A stretch of 64,000 nt of DNA from Pelagihabitans sp963710535. GTDB lineage: Bacteria; Bacteroidota; Bacteroidia; Flavobacteriales; Flavobacteriaceae. The number at the start of each line of letters is the position of its first letter. Positions within the stretch are counted from its first letter, which is position 1. The notes below the pieces were generated by a model. It was not told the DNA's origin. It saw only the letters and a program-made list of their open reading frames with translations, and ran no database searches. Below are positions 19,095-27,344 of the stretch, piece after piece. Made by a program: the position numbers and the translations under genes. Where the stretch lies: contig CAVQAW010000003.1 of assembly GCA_963710535.1 (NCBI GenBank), positions 310,001-374,000 of the forward strand, in the 5' to 3' direction.

Positions 19095-20960
19095 CTAAAT
19101 AAATTTTTTATCAATGTCGTTCTCCGTTATGGTGATATACACCGGTTTATTAAACGGGCTTATCCTGGTTTCCTTACAAGCGAACAAATCGTTGACCAAT
19201 GCGAGTTGGGAAACATTGTCAAGGGCTTCCCCGGTTTTTACGGCCAAGGTCTTCGCCAAGGTTTTCGAAAGTATGTCGCTTTGGGAAAAACCCGCCCCCG
19301 AAACTTCTTGCTGGCAATCGGCAATCAATTGATCCAACACCATCCCCACCTCACTTTCCGGGACCAATAAGGGCACTCCCGATACTTGCACCGCTGTTTC
19401 CCCAATTTCTCCAAAAACAAAGCCCACTGCGATTAGGGTCTCCATGATTTCCTTCAAAATTCCGATATCGGCTTTCGAAAAGGAAAGGGATAGGGGGAAC
19501 AATAATTGCTGGCTAATTGCTTGTTTTATGGTACTATGCCTTAAAAACCGTTCATAAAGGACCCGCTGATGGGCCCGGCTTTGATCGATGACTACCATCC
19601 CCGACTTTATCGTTGTGACTATATATTTTCGCCTGAGTTGAAAAGTGGTGGCGAATGATTCAAAATTATCGTTTTTACCCTCAAAAATGGAACCACTTAT
19701 GGCCTCCGACTCGTATTCCAGACTGCTGAAACCACTTTCCTTTCCCCATTTCGATTCAAGGCCCAAATATAAACTTTCCCAGTGACGTCCGTGCGTGGCA
19801 GGTCTACCTTTTATAGAAGGGTAATTCGCGGTTTCTATTCTTTCCCGTGGCTCCAGAAACGGATTGAACGCAGCATCAACGGAAATTCCTGGTACCTCCG
19901 CTGCCCTGTTTCTGTAGTTATACGGGGTCTCCAAATTCTGGTCCGTTTCAAAGTCCAGCGCCGGAACCACATTGAATTGTCCTAAACTGTGCTTTATGGT
20001 CGATCGAAGAATGGCGTATAGGGTATGTTCATCATCGAACTTGACCTCCGTTTTGGTGGGATGGATGTTGATATCGATTGAGGCCGGATCCACCTCCAGG
20101 TACAAAAAGTAACCGGGATGGTTTTCAGGCTTCACAAGCCCTTCAAAAGCAGATACCACCGCATGGTGAAGATAAGGGCTCTTGATGAAGCGGTCGTTCA
20201 CAAAAAAGAACTGTTCGCCCCGGCTTTTCTTTGCAAATTCCGGTTTGTTGATAAAACCACTGATTTTGACCACCTGGGTGTCTTCCCCGACAGGCACCAA
20301 TTTTGAATTGGTTTTATTGCCAAAAATATGGACAATCCGCTGCCTTAAATTGCTTTTTGGCAGTCCAAAAAGTTCACTTCCATTGATATAGAATTCGAAG
20401 GCGATTTTGGGATGGGCCAGGGCGACGCGATGAAACTCATCGGTAATGTGGCGTTGTTCCACCTGATCCGATTTAAGAAAGTTTCGACGGGCAGGGATAT
20501 TGAAAAAAAGGTTCTTTACCGCAATGGAGGTGCCTTTGGGAACCAATTTTACCTCCTGAAAAATGACCTTGCTACCTTCGACGCGCAAATGTGTGCCCAA
20601 TTCCGAATCTTCGGGCTTGGTCTGCATTTCCACATGCGCAATGGCCGCGATCGAGGCCAGTGCCTCGCCCCTAAAACCCTTGGTGGTCAACTGAAACAGA
20701 TCTTCCGCCTTTTGTATCTTGGAGGTCGCATGCCGTTCAAAACTTAGTCTCGCGTCTGTTTCGCCCATGCCGGAACCATCGTCGATGACCTGGATCAACG
20801 TCTTGCCGCCGTCTTTGACGATAAGCTTGATATGTGCCGCACCGGCGTCGATGGCGTTCTCGAGCAGTTCCTTAACCACGGAGGCCGGCCTTTGTACCAC
20901 TTCTCCTGCTGCGATTTGGTTGGCAACGTGGTCTGGCAAAAGTTTGATGATCGCTGCCAT
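19095..20960 (-). CDS. mutL: DNA mismatch repair protein MutL
   Basis: ATPase and coordinator of mismatch repair, linking MutS to strand removal. The 621 residues are usual length. GHKL ATPase motifs are clear at the N-terminus: ELLENAIDAGA, IDDGSGM, FERHATSKI and TKGFRGEAL. The C-terminal dimerisation domain ends in a conserved ACKETRISPFNKP segment. I do not see the DQHAxxE(x)4E endonuclease motif; the equivalent position reads DQSRAHQRVLYERFL, where Ala-His-Gln-Arg partly resembles it. The gene directly precedes two rhomboids and follows a small membrane protein without gaps. Confidence 0.95.
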   Translation of the reverse strand: MAAIIKLLPDHVANQIAAGEVVQRPASVVKELLENAIDAGAAHIKLIVKDGGKTLIQVIDDGSGMGETDARLSFERHATSKIQKAEDLFQLTTKGFRGEALASIAAIAHVEMQTKPEDSELGTHLRVEGSKVIFQEVKLVPKGTSIAVKNLFFNIPARRNFLKSDQVEQRHITDEFHRVALAHPKIAFEFYINGSELFGLPKSNLRQRIVHIFGNKTNSKLVPVGEDTQVVKISGFINKPEFAKKSRGEQFFFVNDRFIKSPYLHHAVVSAFEGLVKPENHPGYFLYLEVDPASIDINIHPTKTEVKFDDEHTLYAILRSTIKHSLGQFNVVPALDFETDQNLETPYNYRNRAAEVPGISVDAAFNPFLEPRERIETANYPSIKGRPATHGRHWESLYLGLESKWGKESGFSSLEYESEAISGSIFEGKNDNFESFATTFQLRRKYIVTTIKSGMVVIDQSRAHQRVLYERFLRHSTIKQAISQQLLFPLSLSFSKADIGILKEIMETLIAVGFVFGEIGETAVQVSGVPLLVPESEVGMVLDQLIADCQQEVSGAGFSQSDILSKTLAKTLAVKTGEALDNVSQLALVNDLFACKETRISPFNKPVYITITENDIDKKFI

Positions 20961-21260
20961 TTATTTGGTATAGAATATAGATAGGTCGAAATCGATGATA
21001 TACAGGAATATAAATAACAGGATGACCAAAATGGCCAGAAATCGGATCTTTAGATTTCGGTCACCTTTCCGCCTTAGGTCTTCGGCGGCATTTCTCACCT
21101 TATTTTTTAATCCTCTTGGGGTATCGACGGTACTTCGGAACTTGTCAAATTTGTGTTCGAATTTAAAGGGACTCCCCTCGCCTTTATCATCGTAGTAACG
21201 GGGGGAATAACCAAATTTTTTGTTCCTTTTAAGCTTGGTAAATTTATCTAGTAGACCCAT
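20961..21260 (-). CDS. small membrane protein (often mislabelled riboflavin synthase subunit)
   Basis: Protein of 99 residues with a basic, hydrophilic N-terminal two thirds (MGLLDKFTKLKRNKKFGYSP, then KFEHKFDKFRSTVDTPRG) and one C-terminal membrane segment (about 75-95), so probably tail-anchored. ATG at 21260 is chosen because a TAACTTTG -7 element lies a few bases upstream. Homologues are often labelled riboflavin synthase beta because ribH is nearby, but nothing in the sequence supports that. It abuts mutL without a gap. Confidence 0.7.
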   Translation of the reverse strand: MGLLDKFTKLKRNKKFGYSPRYYDDKGEGSPFKFEHKFDKFRSTVDTPRGLKNKVRNAAEDLRRKGDRNLKIRFLAILVILLFIFLYIIDFDLSIFYTK

Positions 21261-21265
21261 TTTTT

Positions 21266-21273
21266 CAAAGTTA
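21266..21273 (-). promoter_or_regulatory. -7 element for the small membrane protein/mutL/rhomboid genes
   Basis: TAACTTTG on the minus strand matches TAnnTTTG and ends five bases before the start at 21260. A very short 5' leader is implied. No -33 TTG at the usual distance was found. Confidence 0.45.
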
Positions 21274-21439
21274 CTCAAAATCAAAAAATATGCCGTAACC
21301 CTATTGCCAAAATTTGTTAACACAAACTGCCGAAATGTCTTGTTTTTTGGGGCGTATAACGAAGAAGGTGCCTGATGCGGATGCATGGGGATATGCGCAT
21401 GTTAAAGCAAGAATCTATGTTTACAATGCTTGTTCTGCG

Positions 21440-21937
21440 CTATGATCGATAGGGTTTTTTGCCCAAAACGGCCATTTGAATCGCCGCAATGGCAGCCTCG
21501 GTGCCCTTGTTGCCATGTTTTCCGCCACTGCGGTCTTTGGCTTGTTGCAGGGTATCGTCGGTAAGGACGCAGAAAATAATGGGGGTATCGAGTTTTACAT
21601 TAAGATCTTTGATACCCTGGGAAACCGCGTTGCAGACAAAATCGAAATGTTTCGTTTCACCTTGTATCACACTACCAATGGCTATCACGGCATCAACCCT
21701 ATGGTCGGCCAACAGCTTTTTGCAACCGAATACCAGTTCGAAACTTCCGGGAACGTTCCACCTAATAATGTGATTGTTCTTTGCGCCGCATTCGATAAGG
21801 GTACCTTGGGCTCCTTCAAAAAGTGCTTCGGTGATTTCCTTGTTCCATTCCGCGACCACGATCCCAAATTTCAGGCGTTCCAGATCGGGAATTTTGGAAA
21901 TGTCGTATTCGGAAAGGTTTTTATGCGCCGTAGCCAT
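21440..21937 (-). CDS. ribH: 6,7-dimethyl-8-ribityllumazine synthase
   Basis: Condenses the pyrimidine intermediate with 3,4-dihydroxy-2-butanone 4-phosphate in riboflavin synthesis. The 165 residues match the family. Substrate motifs are WNVPGSFELVFGCKKL, AIGSVIQGETKHFDFVCN (the catalytic His follows the Thr-Lys) and the C-terminal DRSGGKHGNKGTEAAIAAIQM. The start overlaps the upstream YfgM-like gene by one base. Other riboflavin genes are not in the window. Confidence 0.95.
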   Translation of the reverse strand: MATAHKNLSEYDISKIPDLERLKFGIVVAEWNKEITEALFEGAQGTLIECGAKNNHIIRWNVPGSFELVFGCKKLLADHRVDAVIAIGSVIQGETKHFDFVCNAVSQGIKDLNVKLDTPIIFCVLTDDTLQQAKDRSGGKHGNKGTEAAIAAIQMAVLGKKPYRS

Positions 21938-22704
21938 TATTCTCCATTTTTGGCCATTCCTATAAACGCATCGATGGTACGGGCTTCGTCGGCCGTGGCG
22001 TAGTCATCCTTGATCCTCTGGAAGTATTGAAGGGCCTTGGCGTTCTGTTTCAGCTCAAGGGCGGTGACCCCGGCCTTGTAAAGAAACCTTGGCGTGGTAT
22101 ACTCGTTGTTGCTGAATTCAAAGGCATTTTCATAATATCCCAAGGCATCGGCAGGCTGTCCCAATTGCATAAAGGCATCTCCAAGTCCGCCTTTGGCCAT
22201 GGCCCCGAGCATGTCGTCATCAGAGGAAAAATTGCCAAGATGACTGATCGCTTCCTGATACTTCTGCATGCTCAAATAGGCCATTCCCGCGGCATAGTTT
22301 GCCAGATTGGCCGCTTTGGTGCCAGGATATTCTTCAATGATATCAAGAAATCCGTATTTCCCTTCCGCCCCGTTCAGGGCAAGGTTGAAAAGGGAATCCT
22401 TTTCGGTGGTGGCGTTCAATGCCTGGTCGAAATATTGCTGTGGGTAATAAAGTTCGTTGGCCGCTCCTATATCCTTGGGCTTCTGCACAAACTGGTTATA
22501 GGCCAAATACCCCAAAAGACCAACAGCGATTACCCCGATAAAACCTAAAATATAGTTTTGGTTTGTGGAGACCCATTCCTCTGTACGGGAAGCGCCCTCG
22601 TCCAGTGAACTAAATACCTCAGCGGTGGTACTTTCCTGCTCATCCAATCGCTTTTCCTCATCCTTGTCTTTCGGTTTATAGCCCCGCTTCTTGTATGTTG
22701 CCAT
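21937..22704 (-). CDS. YfgM-like membrane-anchored tetratricopeptide protein
   Basis: 255 residues: a charged N-terminal cytoplasmic part, one membrane segment (about 52-70) and a periplasmic helical-repeat domain with TPR-like units (MAYLSMQKYQEAISHLGNF, GLGDAFMQLGQPADALGYYE, GVTALELKQNAKALQYFQRI). This layout is that of YfgM/ancillary SecYEG-type proteins, which join periplasmic chaperone networks; the exact job here is inferred. It is coupled to ribH by a one-base overlap and is divergent from recF. Confidence 0.78.
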   Translation of the reverse strand: MATYKKRGYKPKDKDEEKRLDEQESTTAEVFSSLDEGASRTEEWVSTNQNYILGFIGVIAVGLLGYLAYNQFVQKPKDIGAANELYYPQQYFDQALNATTEKDSLFNLALNGAEGKYGFLDIIEEYPGTKAANLANYAAGMAYLSMQKYQEAISHLGNFSSDDDMLGAMAKGGLGDAFMQLGQPADALGYYENAFEFSNNEYTTPRFLYKAGVTALELKQNAKALQYFQRIKDDYATADEARTIDAFIGMAKNGE

Positions 22705-22725
22705 TGTTTTCTTTTATTGGTGGCG

Positions 22726-22733
22726 CAAAAATA
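22726..22733 (-). promoter_or_regulatory. -7 element for the YfgM-like/ribH operon
   Basis: TATTTTTG on the minus strand, 21 bases before the start at 22704, matches TAnnTTTG. A -33 element is not clear. Confidence 0.45.
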
Positions 22734-22769
22734 AAGTTTTTATCCAAAACCGAACGGGTATTTATTCGT

Positions 22770-22777
22770 TATTTTTG
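22770..22777 (+). promoter_or_regulatory. -7 element for recF
   Basis: TATTTTTG on the plus strand, about 50 bases before the recF ATG at 22829 and divergent from the YfgM-like promoter. It matches TAnnTTTG; the -33 element is unclear. Confidence 0.4.
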
Positions 22778-22828
22778 ATATTTCACCAAGTCGCCGGTGG
22801 CGCCGATCAAAAACCTTACACCGCAAGA

Positions 22829-23908
22829 ATGTTTCTGAAGAAGTTGTCGCTTATCAATTACAAAAACTTCGAATCCCGTGAATTTGAGTTTGATCATAAA
22901 ATCAACTGCTTTGTGGGTGTCAATGGCATCGGCAAGACCAATATCCTCGATGCCATTTATCATTTATCGTTCGGCAAAAGCTATTTTAACCCTGTCGCAA
23001 CCCAAAATATCAAGCATGGCGAGGATTTTTTTATGATCGATGGGGAGTTCCAGAAAAATGGCCAAAACGAAAAAATCGTTTGCAGCCTGAAGAAGGGATT
23101 GGCCAAAATGATCAAACGCAACGGCAAAGCCTATGATCGCCTTTCCGATCATATCGGCTTCCTCCCCCTAGTGATCATCTCCCCGGCCGATCGTGACCTT
23201 ATCATTGAAGGCAGCGATACACGGCGCAAATTCATGGACGGGGTGATCTCACAGTCAGACAAACCCTATTTGCAAGACCTGATCCACTATAACAAGGTAC
23301 TTGCCCAGCGCAATTCGCTTTTGAAATACTTTGCTGTAAACCGAACCTTCGACCCCTCGAATTTACAGGTCTATGACGAACAATTGGACCGATATGGCAT
23401 GGAAATTTTTAAAAAGCGCAAAGCCTTTCTTGAAGCCTTTATTCCCATATTCAGGGAACAATACAAAGACATTTCAGGTGATAAGGAAGAGGTAGACCTC
23501 AACTATAACAGCAGTTTGTTGGAAGATGGCCTTTTGCGCCAATTGGAACTTCAGATCGAACGTGATCGCGCCCTGCAATACACCAGCGTGGGCATCCATA
23601 AAGACGATCTAAGTTTCGAAATAGCAGGGCATCCCATCAAGAAGTTTGGCAGTCAGGGCCAGCAAAAATCGTTTTTGATCGCCTTAAAATTCGCCCAGTT
23701 CCGATTTATAAAAGAACAGGCCCAAACCACCCCGATACTGCTATTGGACGATATCTTCGACAAGCTCGACGAACACCGGGTAGCGCACATTGTAGCACTG
23801 GTGAACGATCAAAACTTTGGACAGATCTTTATTAGCGATACCCATGTGGAAAGGACCGAAAATGTCATAAAAAACATCCATCAAACGTATAAAATCTTTA
23901 AATTGTAA
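22829..23908 (+). CDS. recF: DNA replication and repair protein RecF
   Basis: SMC-like ATPase that loads RecA at gaps with RecO and RecR. ATG at 22829 (MFLKKLSLINYKNFE) gives 359 residues, the usual length, and puts the Walker A motif GVNGIGKTNILDAIYHL near residue 30. The signature region KKFGSQGQQKSFLIALKFAQ and the Walker B motif PILLLDDIFDKLDEHR are present near the C-terminus. A lipocalin-like lipoprotein starts one base after the stop, followed by a DciA-like gene. Confidence 0.95.
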   Translation: MFLKKLSLINYKNFESREFEFDHKINCFVGVNGIGKTNILDAIYHLSFGKSYFNPVATQNIKHGEDFFMIDGEFQKNGQNEKIVCSLKKGLAKMIKRNGKAYDRLSDHIGFLPLVIISPADRDLIIEGSDTRRKFMDGVISQSDKPYLQDLIHYNKVLAQRNSLLKYFAVNRTFDPSNLQVYDEQLDRYGMEIFKKRKAFLEAFIPIFREQYKDISGDKEEVDLNYNSSLLEDGLLRQLELQIERDRALQYTSVGIHKDDLSFEIAGHPIKKFGSQGQQKSFLIALKFAQFRFIKEQAQTTPILLLDDIFDKLDEHRVAHIVALVNDQNFGQIFISDTHVERTENVIKNIHQTYKIFKL

Positions 23909-23909
23909 C

Positions 23910-24329
23910 ATGGGAAAATGGGGTTTTATTTGCATGGCGGTGGTGATGATGGGTTGTGCCACGGAAGTAAGGAAAGAGGCCATTCCGCAATTGAACGGGT
24001 ATTGGGAAATCAAAGAAGTGGTTTTTCCTGATGGCCAGACCAAGGAATATGGCATGAGCACCACCATCGATTATATACAGCTCGAGGGCTTGAAGGGTTT
24101 TCGCAAAAAAGTACAGCCGAAATTCGATGGCACCTTTGATACCTCCAATGACGCGGAATTTTTTACTATTCAGGAGCGGGAAGGCGATTGGATCATGTTC
24201 TATAAGACCGAGTTGAGCGAATGGACGGAGCGGTTGGTGCAGCTCGATACGGATCATTTTTCGGTCGTCAACGAGGCGCTCATCCGTTACGAGTACAAGC
24301 GTTTTTCCCCCATCAATATCAACGAATAA
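23910..24329 (+). CDS. lipocalin-like lipoprotein
   Basis: Small lipoprotein of 139 residues: signal peptide with lipobox VVMMGC (Cys16) and a beta-rich domain with the lipocalin-like start NGYWEIKEVVFPDGQTKEY and later GDWIMFYKTE. Function unknown; such proteins are probably held in the outer membrane or periplasm. It is placed between recF (one-base gap) and the DciA-like gene (one-base overlap), an order found in other Flavobacteriia, but no DNA-related role is implied by its sequence. Confidence 0.75.
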   Translation: MGKWGFICMAVVMMGCATEVRKEAIPQLNGYWEIKEVVFPDGQTKEYGMSTTIDYIQLEGLKGFRKKVQPKFDGTFDTSNDAEFFTIQEREGDWIMFYKTELSEWTERLVQLDTDHFSVVNEALIRYEYKRFSPININE

Positions 24330-24625
24330 TGGCAAAAAGAAAAAACGATCTGGTACCCCTTGGCGATGCCCTTTACGAGTTTATCAAGACCAATAGATTG
24401 CAGGGTGGTATCGACAAAGTGGAGGCCCGGGAAGCGTGGGCCAAACTTATGGGCAATGGGGTGAACCATTATACCACCGCCGTGGAGCTTCAGAAAGACA
24501 CCCTCTATGTTTCGCTGACTTCTTCGGTGCTTCGAGAGGAGCTGGGCCTTGGAAAATCAAAAATAATCGCCATGCTCAATGAGGAACTCGGAAAAGATCT
24601 GATCAAAAAACTGGTACTGCGATAA
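24329..24625 (+). CDS. DUF721/DciA-family protein
   Basis: 98-residue protein of the DUF721 family, related to DciA, the helicase-loading factor of bacteria lacking DnaC/DnaI. ATG at 24329 overlaps the preceding stop by one base; the family core AREAWAKLMGNGVNHYTTAVEL and LYVSLTSSVLREELGL is present. Next to recF, as is frequent in other phyla. A role as the replicative helicase operator is inferred from family and context. Confidence 0.82.
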   Translation: MAKRKNDLVPLGDALYEFIKTNRLQGGIDKVEAREAWAKLMGNGVNHYTTAVELQKDTLYVSLTSSVLREELGLGKSKIIAMLNEELGKDLIKKLVLR

Positions 24626-24626
24626 T

Positions 24627-24657
24627 AAAAAAACCCAACAGTATGGCTACCGTTGGG
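24627..24657 (-). terminator. intrinsic terminator of ndk
   Basis: On the minus strand a stem of CCCAAC pairing with GTTGGG, extended by two pairs after one mismatch and closed by a six-base loop, is followed by seven Ts (A-run 24627-24633 on the plus strand). It lies 28 bp after the ndk stop and between the convergent DciA-like gene and ndk. Confidence 0.8.
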
Positions 24658-24684
24658 CTTGAAGTGGGAAATCCCGTCTTTTCG

Positions 24685-25104
24685 TCAATATATTTCCCTG
24701 CCTGCGAAATGAAAGGCGCCCTCTATGGTCGCATTTTCATCGCTATCGGAACCATGTACCGCATTCTCGGCAATATCCTTTGCGAACATCTTGCGTATGG
24801 TACCTTCCGCTGCTTCGGCAGGATTGGTTGCACCGATCAAGGCCCTAAAATCTTCCACTGCGTTCTCTTTTTCAAGGATGGCCGAGACAATCGGACCTCT
24901 GGTCATAAAATCGACCAACTCCCCAAAAAAAGGTCGTTCCTTATGGATGGCATAGAACTCCCTCGCATCCCTGGTGCTCAATTGTGTATATTTTAAAGCG
25001 ACGATCTTGAATCCGGCACTGGTGATTTTCTCCAAAATGGCACCGATGTGTCCGTTCTCGACCGCATCGGGCTTGATCATTGTAAAAGTTCTATTCGTAG
25101 TCAT
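24685..25104 (-). CDS. ndk: nucleoside diphosphate kinase
   Basis: Transfers phosphate from ATP to NDPs by way of a phosphohistidine. The 139 residues match the family. The N-terminal FTMIKPDAV is typical and the active-site His117 lies in NAVHGSDSDENA. It is a single-gene unit with its own promoter at 25123-25152 and a strong downstream terminator. Confidence 0.95.
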   Translation of the reverse strand: MTTNRTFTMIKPDAVENGHIGAILEKITSAGFKIVALKYTQLSTRDAREFYAIHKERPFFGELVDFMTRGPIVSAILEKENAVEDFRALIGATNPAEAAEGTIRKMFAKDIAENAVHGSDSDENATIEGAFHFAGREIY

Positions 25105-25122
25105 GCTTTTTTAAATTTTGCG

Positions 25123-25152
25123 CAAAAATACGCTTTTCGTACCAACACACAA
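25123..25152 (-). promoter_or_regulatory. promoter of ndk
   Basis: On the minus strand TTG (25152-25150), a 19-base spacer and TATTTTTG (25130-25123) match the Bacteroidota consensus TTG-N17-23-TAnnTTTG. The -7 element lies 18 bases before the ATG at 25104. Confidence 0.6.
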
Positions 25153-25167
25153 CTTTTAATAGGTTTG

Positions 25168-25586
25168 TTACAACGACCCGTAAAACCTTCCATCATCGCC
25201 CAACATTCCAAAGAACACTTTTCTGTCGTTCAAATCGAATTGTAACAGGCCTAAACTTTCCTTTGCCACTACGGCCCCTACCCTATAGGCATTGGGCTCG
25301 TCTTTATACACGGAATACGTGGGTCAACCTGTTACTGATAAAATCGATCATCGGGTAGTCCATACCCGGCACGGTGCTGGGGTAAAATTCTGAGATATGA
25401 AGATCGCCGGAATGAATGATGACCCCTTCGGCCCGTGTGGCCACCAACCATTTTTCCAGTCGATCCACTTCCTGTTGAAAGTTGCCCCAGCATTCAAAAC
25501 CATGTTCCTTGGAGAGGCATTGGATACTGCTGAGGATCACATGGAAAGCGGCAAATAACCATAAGGGCAATTAGAACGCGCTGCAT
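25168..25586 (-). pseudogene. remnant of alkaline phosphatase D (PhoD-like)
   Basis: Decayed PhoD-type metallophosphoesterase. At the 5' end an ATG at 25586 opens a signal-peptide-like start (MQRVLIALMVI). After that the frame shifts, and a PhoD C-terminal section follows at once: SSIQCLSKEHGFECWGNF, then GVIIHSGDLHISEFYPSTVPGM. Several hundred residues of the middle are missing. A second shift near 25318 breaks the frame after SNRLTH; the continuation VYKDEPNAYRVG to FYGSL ends at 25168. Restoring a lost CA dinucleotide (CACG back to CACACG) would repair that second lesion. Two independent lesions make this a true pseudogene. Confidence 0.8.
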
Positions 25587-25650
25587 GGTAACGGTTTTGG
25601 GCACATTACAAAAATAGCGCAACCACATTTAAGTCTAAGTTATTAAATCG

Positions 25651-25658
25651 TATCTTTG
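25651..25658 (+). promoter_or_regulatory. -7 element for the NrnA-type gene
   Basis: TATCTTTG matches TAnnTTTG and ends five bases before the ATG at 25664, giving a very short or absent leader. No TTG lies at the usual upstream distance. Confidence 0.5.
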
Positions 25659-25663
25659 CCCGC

Positions 25664-26689
25664 ATGAATTTTGAGGAAATCAAAGCTGTTCGGATCCTGT
25701 TATCAAGGCCGAAAAAAATAGTGATCGTGCCCCATAAAAATCCTGATGGCGATGCCGTCGGTTCAACCCTGGCCCTTTATTTCTACCTAAACGGCAAGGG
25801 ACATTCAGCCACGGTGGTCGTGCCCAATGACTATCCCAAATTCCTGAAGTGGTTGCCGGGAAACGAAGCGGTGCTCAATTTCGAGAAACAGAATACCCAG
25901 GCCAAAGAAAAATTGGAAGAAGCAGAGATCATCTTTACACTCGATTTCAACCATTTGGGGAGAAGCGGTCAGATGGCACCGTTGTTGGAAGCATCGAAGG
26001 CCACCTTCGTGATGATCGACCACCACCAAGAACCCGATACCTATGCCAAAATAACCTACTCCGACGTGAACATGAGTTCTACCTGCGAGATGGTCTACAA
26101 CTTTATAGAATATTTGGGAGATTTGGAAGCCATAACCCCGGAAATGGCCAATTGTATCTATACCGGCATCATGACCGACACCGGTTCCTTTAAATATTCC
26201 TCGACCACCAGCCGCACCCATAGGATAGCGGCCGTTCTGATCGACAAAGGGGCCAGCAATACCAGTATCCACAACAAAGTCTTCGATACCAATACGCCAA
26301 GTAGGTTACATCTTCTGGGTTGTGCCCTGAAGAACATGGTTATCCTGGAAGACTATAGAACGGTTTATATCACCTTAAGCCAAGCAGAATTGGATCTGTA
26401 CGGACATCAAAAAGGGGATACCGAGGGATTCGTAAATTATGGCCTCACCTTAGATGGTATCTGTTTCGCCTTAATTTTCATTGAAAATAAGGAAGAGGGG
26501 ATTATAAAAATCTCATTGCGGTCTGAAGGGGATTTTTCGGTAAACGAATTTGCCCGTAAACATTTTAATGGGGGCGGACATATGAACGCGGCTGGAGGAA
26601 AGAGCGATGTTTCCATGGAAGAGACCGTATCCAACTTTTTGGGATATTTGACGGCGTATAAAGAAGAATTGACGCAAGTGGCCCAATAA
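25664..26689 (+). CDS. NrnA-type bifunctional oligoribonuclease/PAP phosphatase
   Basis: DHH/DHHA1 phosphoesterase that degrades nanoRNAs and may dephosphorylate pAp. The 341 residues carry all DHH motifs: PHKNPDGDAVGSTLAL, FTLDFNHLGR, MIDHHQEPD near residue 117, and TGIMTDTGSFKYSSTT. The DHHA1 domain ends in FNGGGHMNAAGGKS. gldI follows after 41 bp, an order common in flavobacteria. Confidence 0.92.
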   Translation: MNFEEIKAVRILLSRPKKIVIVPHKNPDGDAVGSTLALYFYLNGKGHSATVVVPNDYPKFLKWLPGNEAVLNFEKQNTQAKEKLEEAEIIFTLDFNHLGRSGQMAPLLEASKATFVMIDHHQEPDTYAKITYSDVNMSSTCEMVYNFIEYLGDLEAITPEMANCIYTGIMTDTGSFKYSSTTSRTHRIAAVLIDKGASNTSIHNKVFDTNTPSRLHLLGCALKNMVILEDYRTVYITLSQAELDLYGHQKGDTEGFVNYGLTLDGICFALIFIENKEEGIIKISLRSEGDFSVNEFARKHFNGGGHMNAAGGKSDVSMEETVSNFLGYLTAYKEELTQVAQ

Positions 26690-26730
26690 AATGGTTCGGT
26701 AAACACCAATAGTAGATTTGAATATTCATC

Positions 26731-27309
26731 ATGATCAAGATCAATAGTTTGAGGCATTTATTTCTAAGTTTTGCGATTTTGTCGTTTCTGGGCTGTCAAG
26801 GTCCGGAAGCGCGAAGGCCCATTAAAGTTAAATCGGGCAGTTATTTCAAGGTATCGATAGAGCGGAACAAGCAACTTTTGGCTTCGGAGGAAAAATTGAT
26901 CAAGCAGATCATCGACAAAGATTCGTTGCACCTTTACGAACCAAGTGCCAATGGATCATGGTTTTATTATGAGGCGAAAAACGACACCTCCGATTATTAC
27001 CCAAAAACAGATGACCTGGTAACGCTGCGTTATAATCTAATCAGCTTCTCCAATGACACGATCTATACTATGGATGAAATTGGGGTACAAAGTTATAAAG
27101 TGGACAAGCAGGATGTTTTCCCCGGACTTCGATCCAGTGTGAAACTCTTGAAAGAAAATGAAAGGGCGACTTTTTTGTTTCCTTCTTCCTTGGCCTATGG
27201 TTATCATGGCGATGATCATAAAATTGGGGTCAACGTGCCCCTGAAGGCCACGATAAGCATCCTTAAAATAGAGAGGGCATCACAAGCCGATTCAATACCA
27301 AAACCCTAA
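26731..27309 (+). CDS. gldI: GldI-type FKBP prolyl isomerase lipoprotein
   Basis: Gliding-motility-associated peptidyl-prolyl isomerase. It has 192 residues, a signal peptide with lipobox SFLGC (Cys22) and one FKBP domain: LVTLRYNLISFSNDTIY, QDVFPGLRSSVKLLKENERATFLFP in pieces, and SLAYGYHGDD. GldI is needed for gliding in Flavobacterium johnsoniae. Here it is followed after 35 bp by another isomerase, so the two probably serve the same envelope compartment. Whether this organism glides cannot be told from one gene. Confidence 0.87.
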   Translation: MIKINSLRHLFLSFAILSFLGCQGPEARRPIKVKSGSYFKVSIERNKQLLASEEKLIKQIIDKDSLHLYEPSANGSWFYYEAKNDTSDYYPKTDDLVTLRYNLISFSNDTIYTMDEIGVQSYKVDKQDVFPGLRSSVKLLKENERATFLFPSSLAYGYHGDDHKIGVNVPLKATISILKIERASQADSIPKP

Positions 27310-27344
27310 AATCAAAAATCATCCTTTAAACAAAAACAGTTCAC

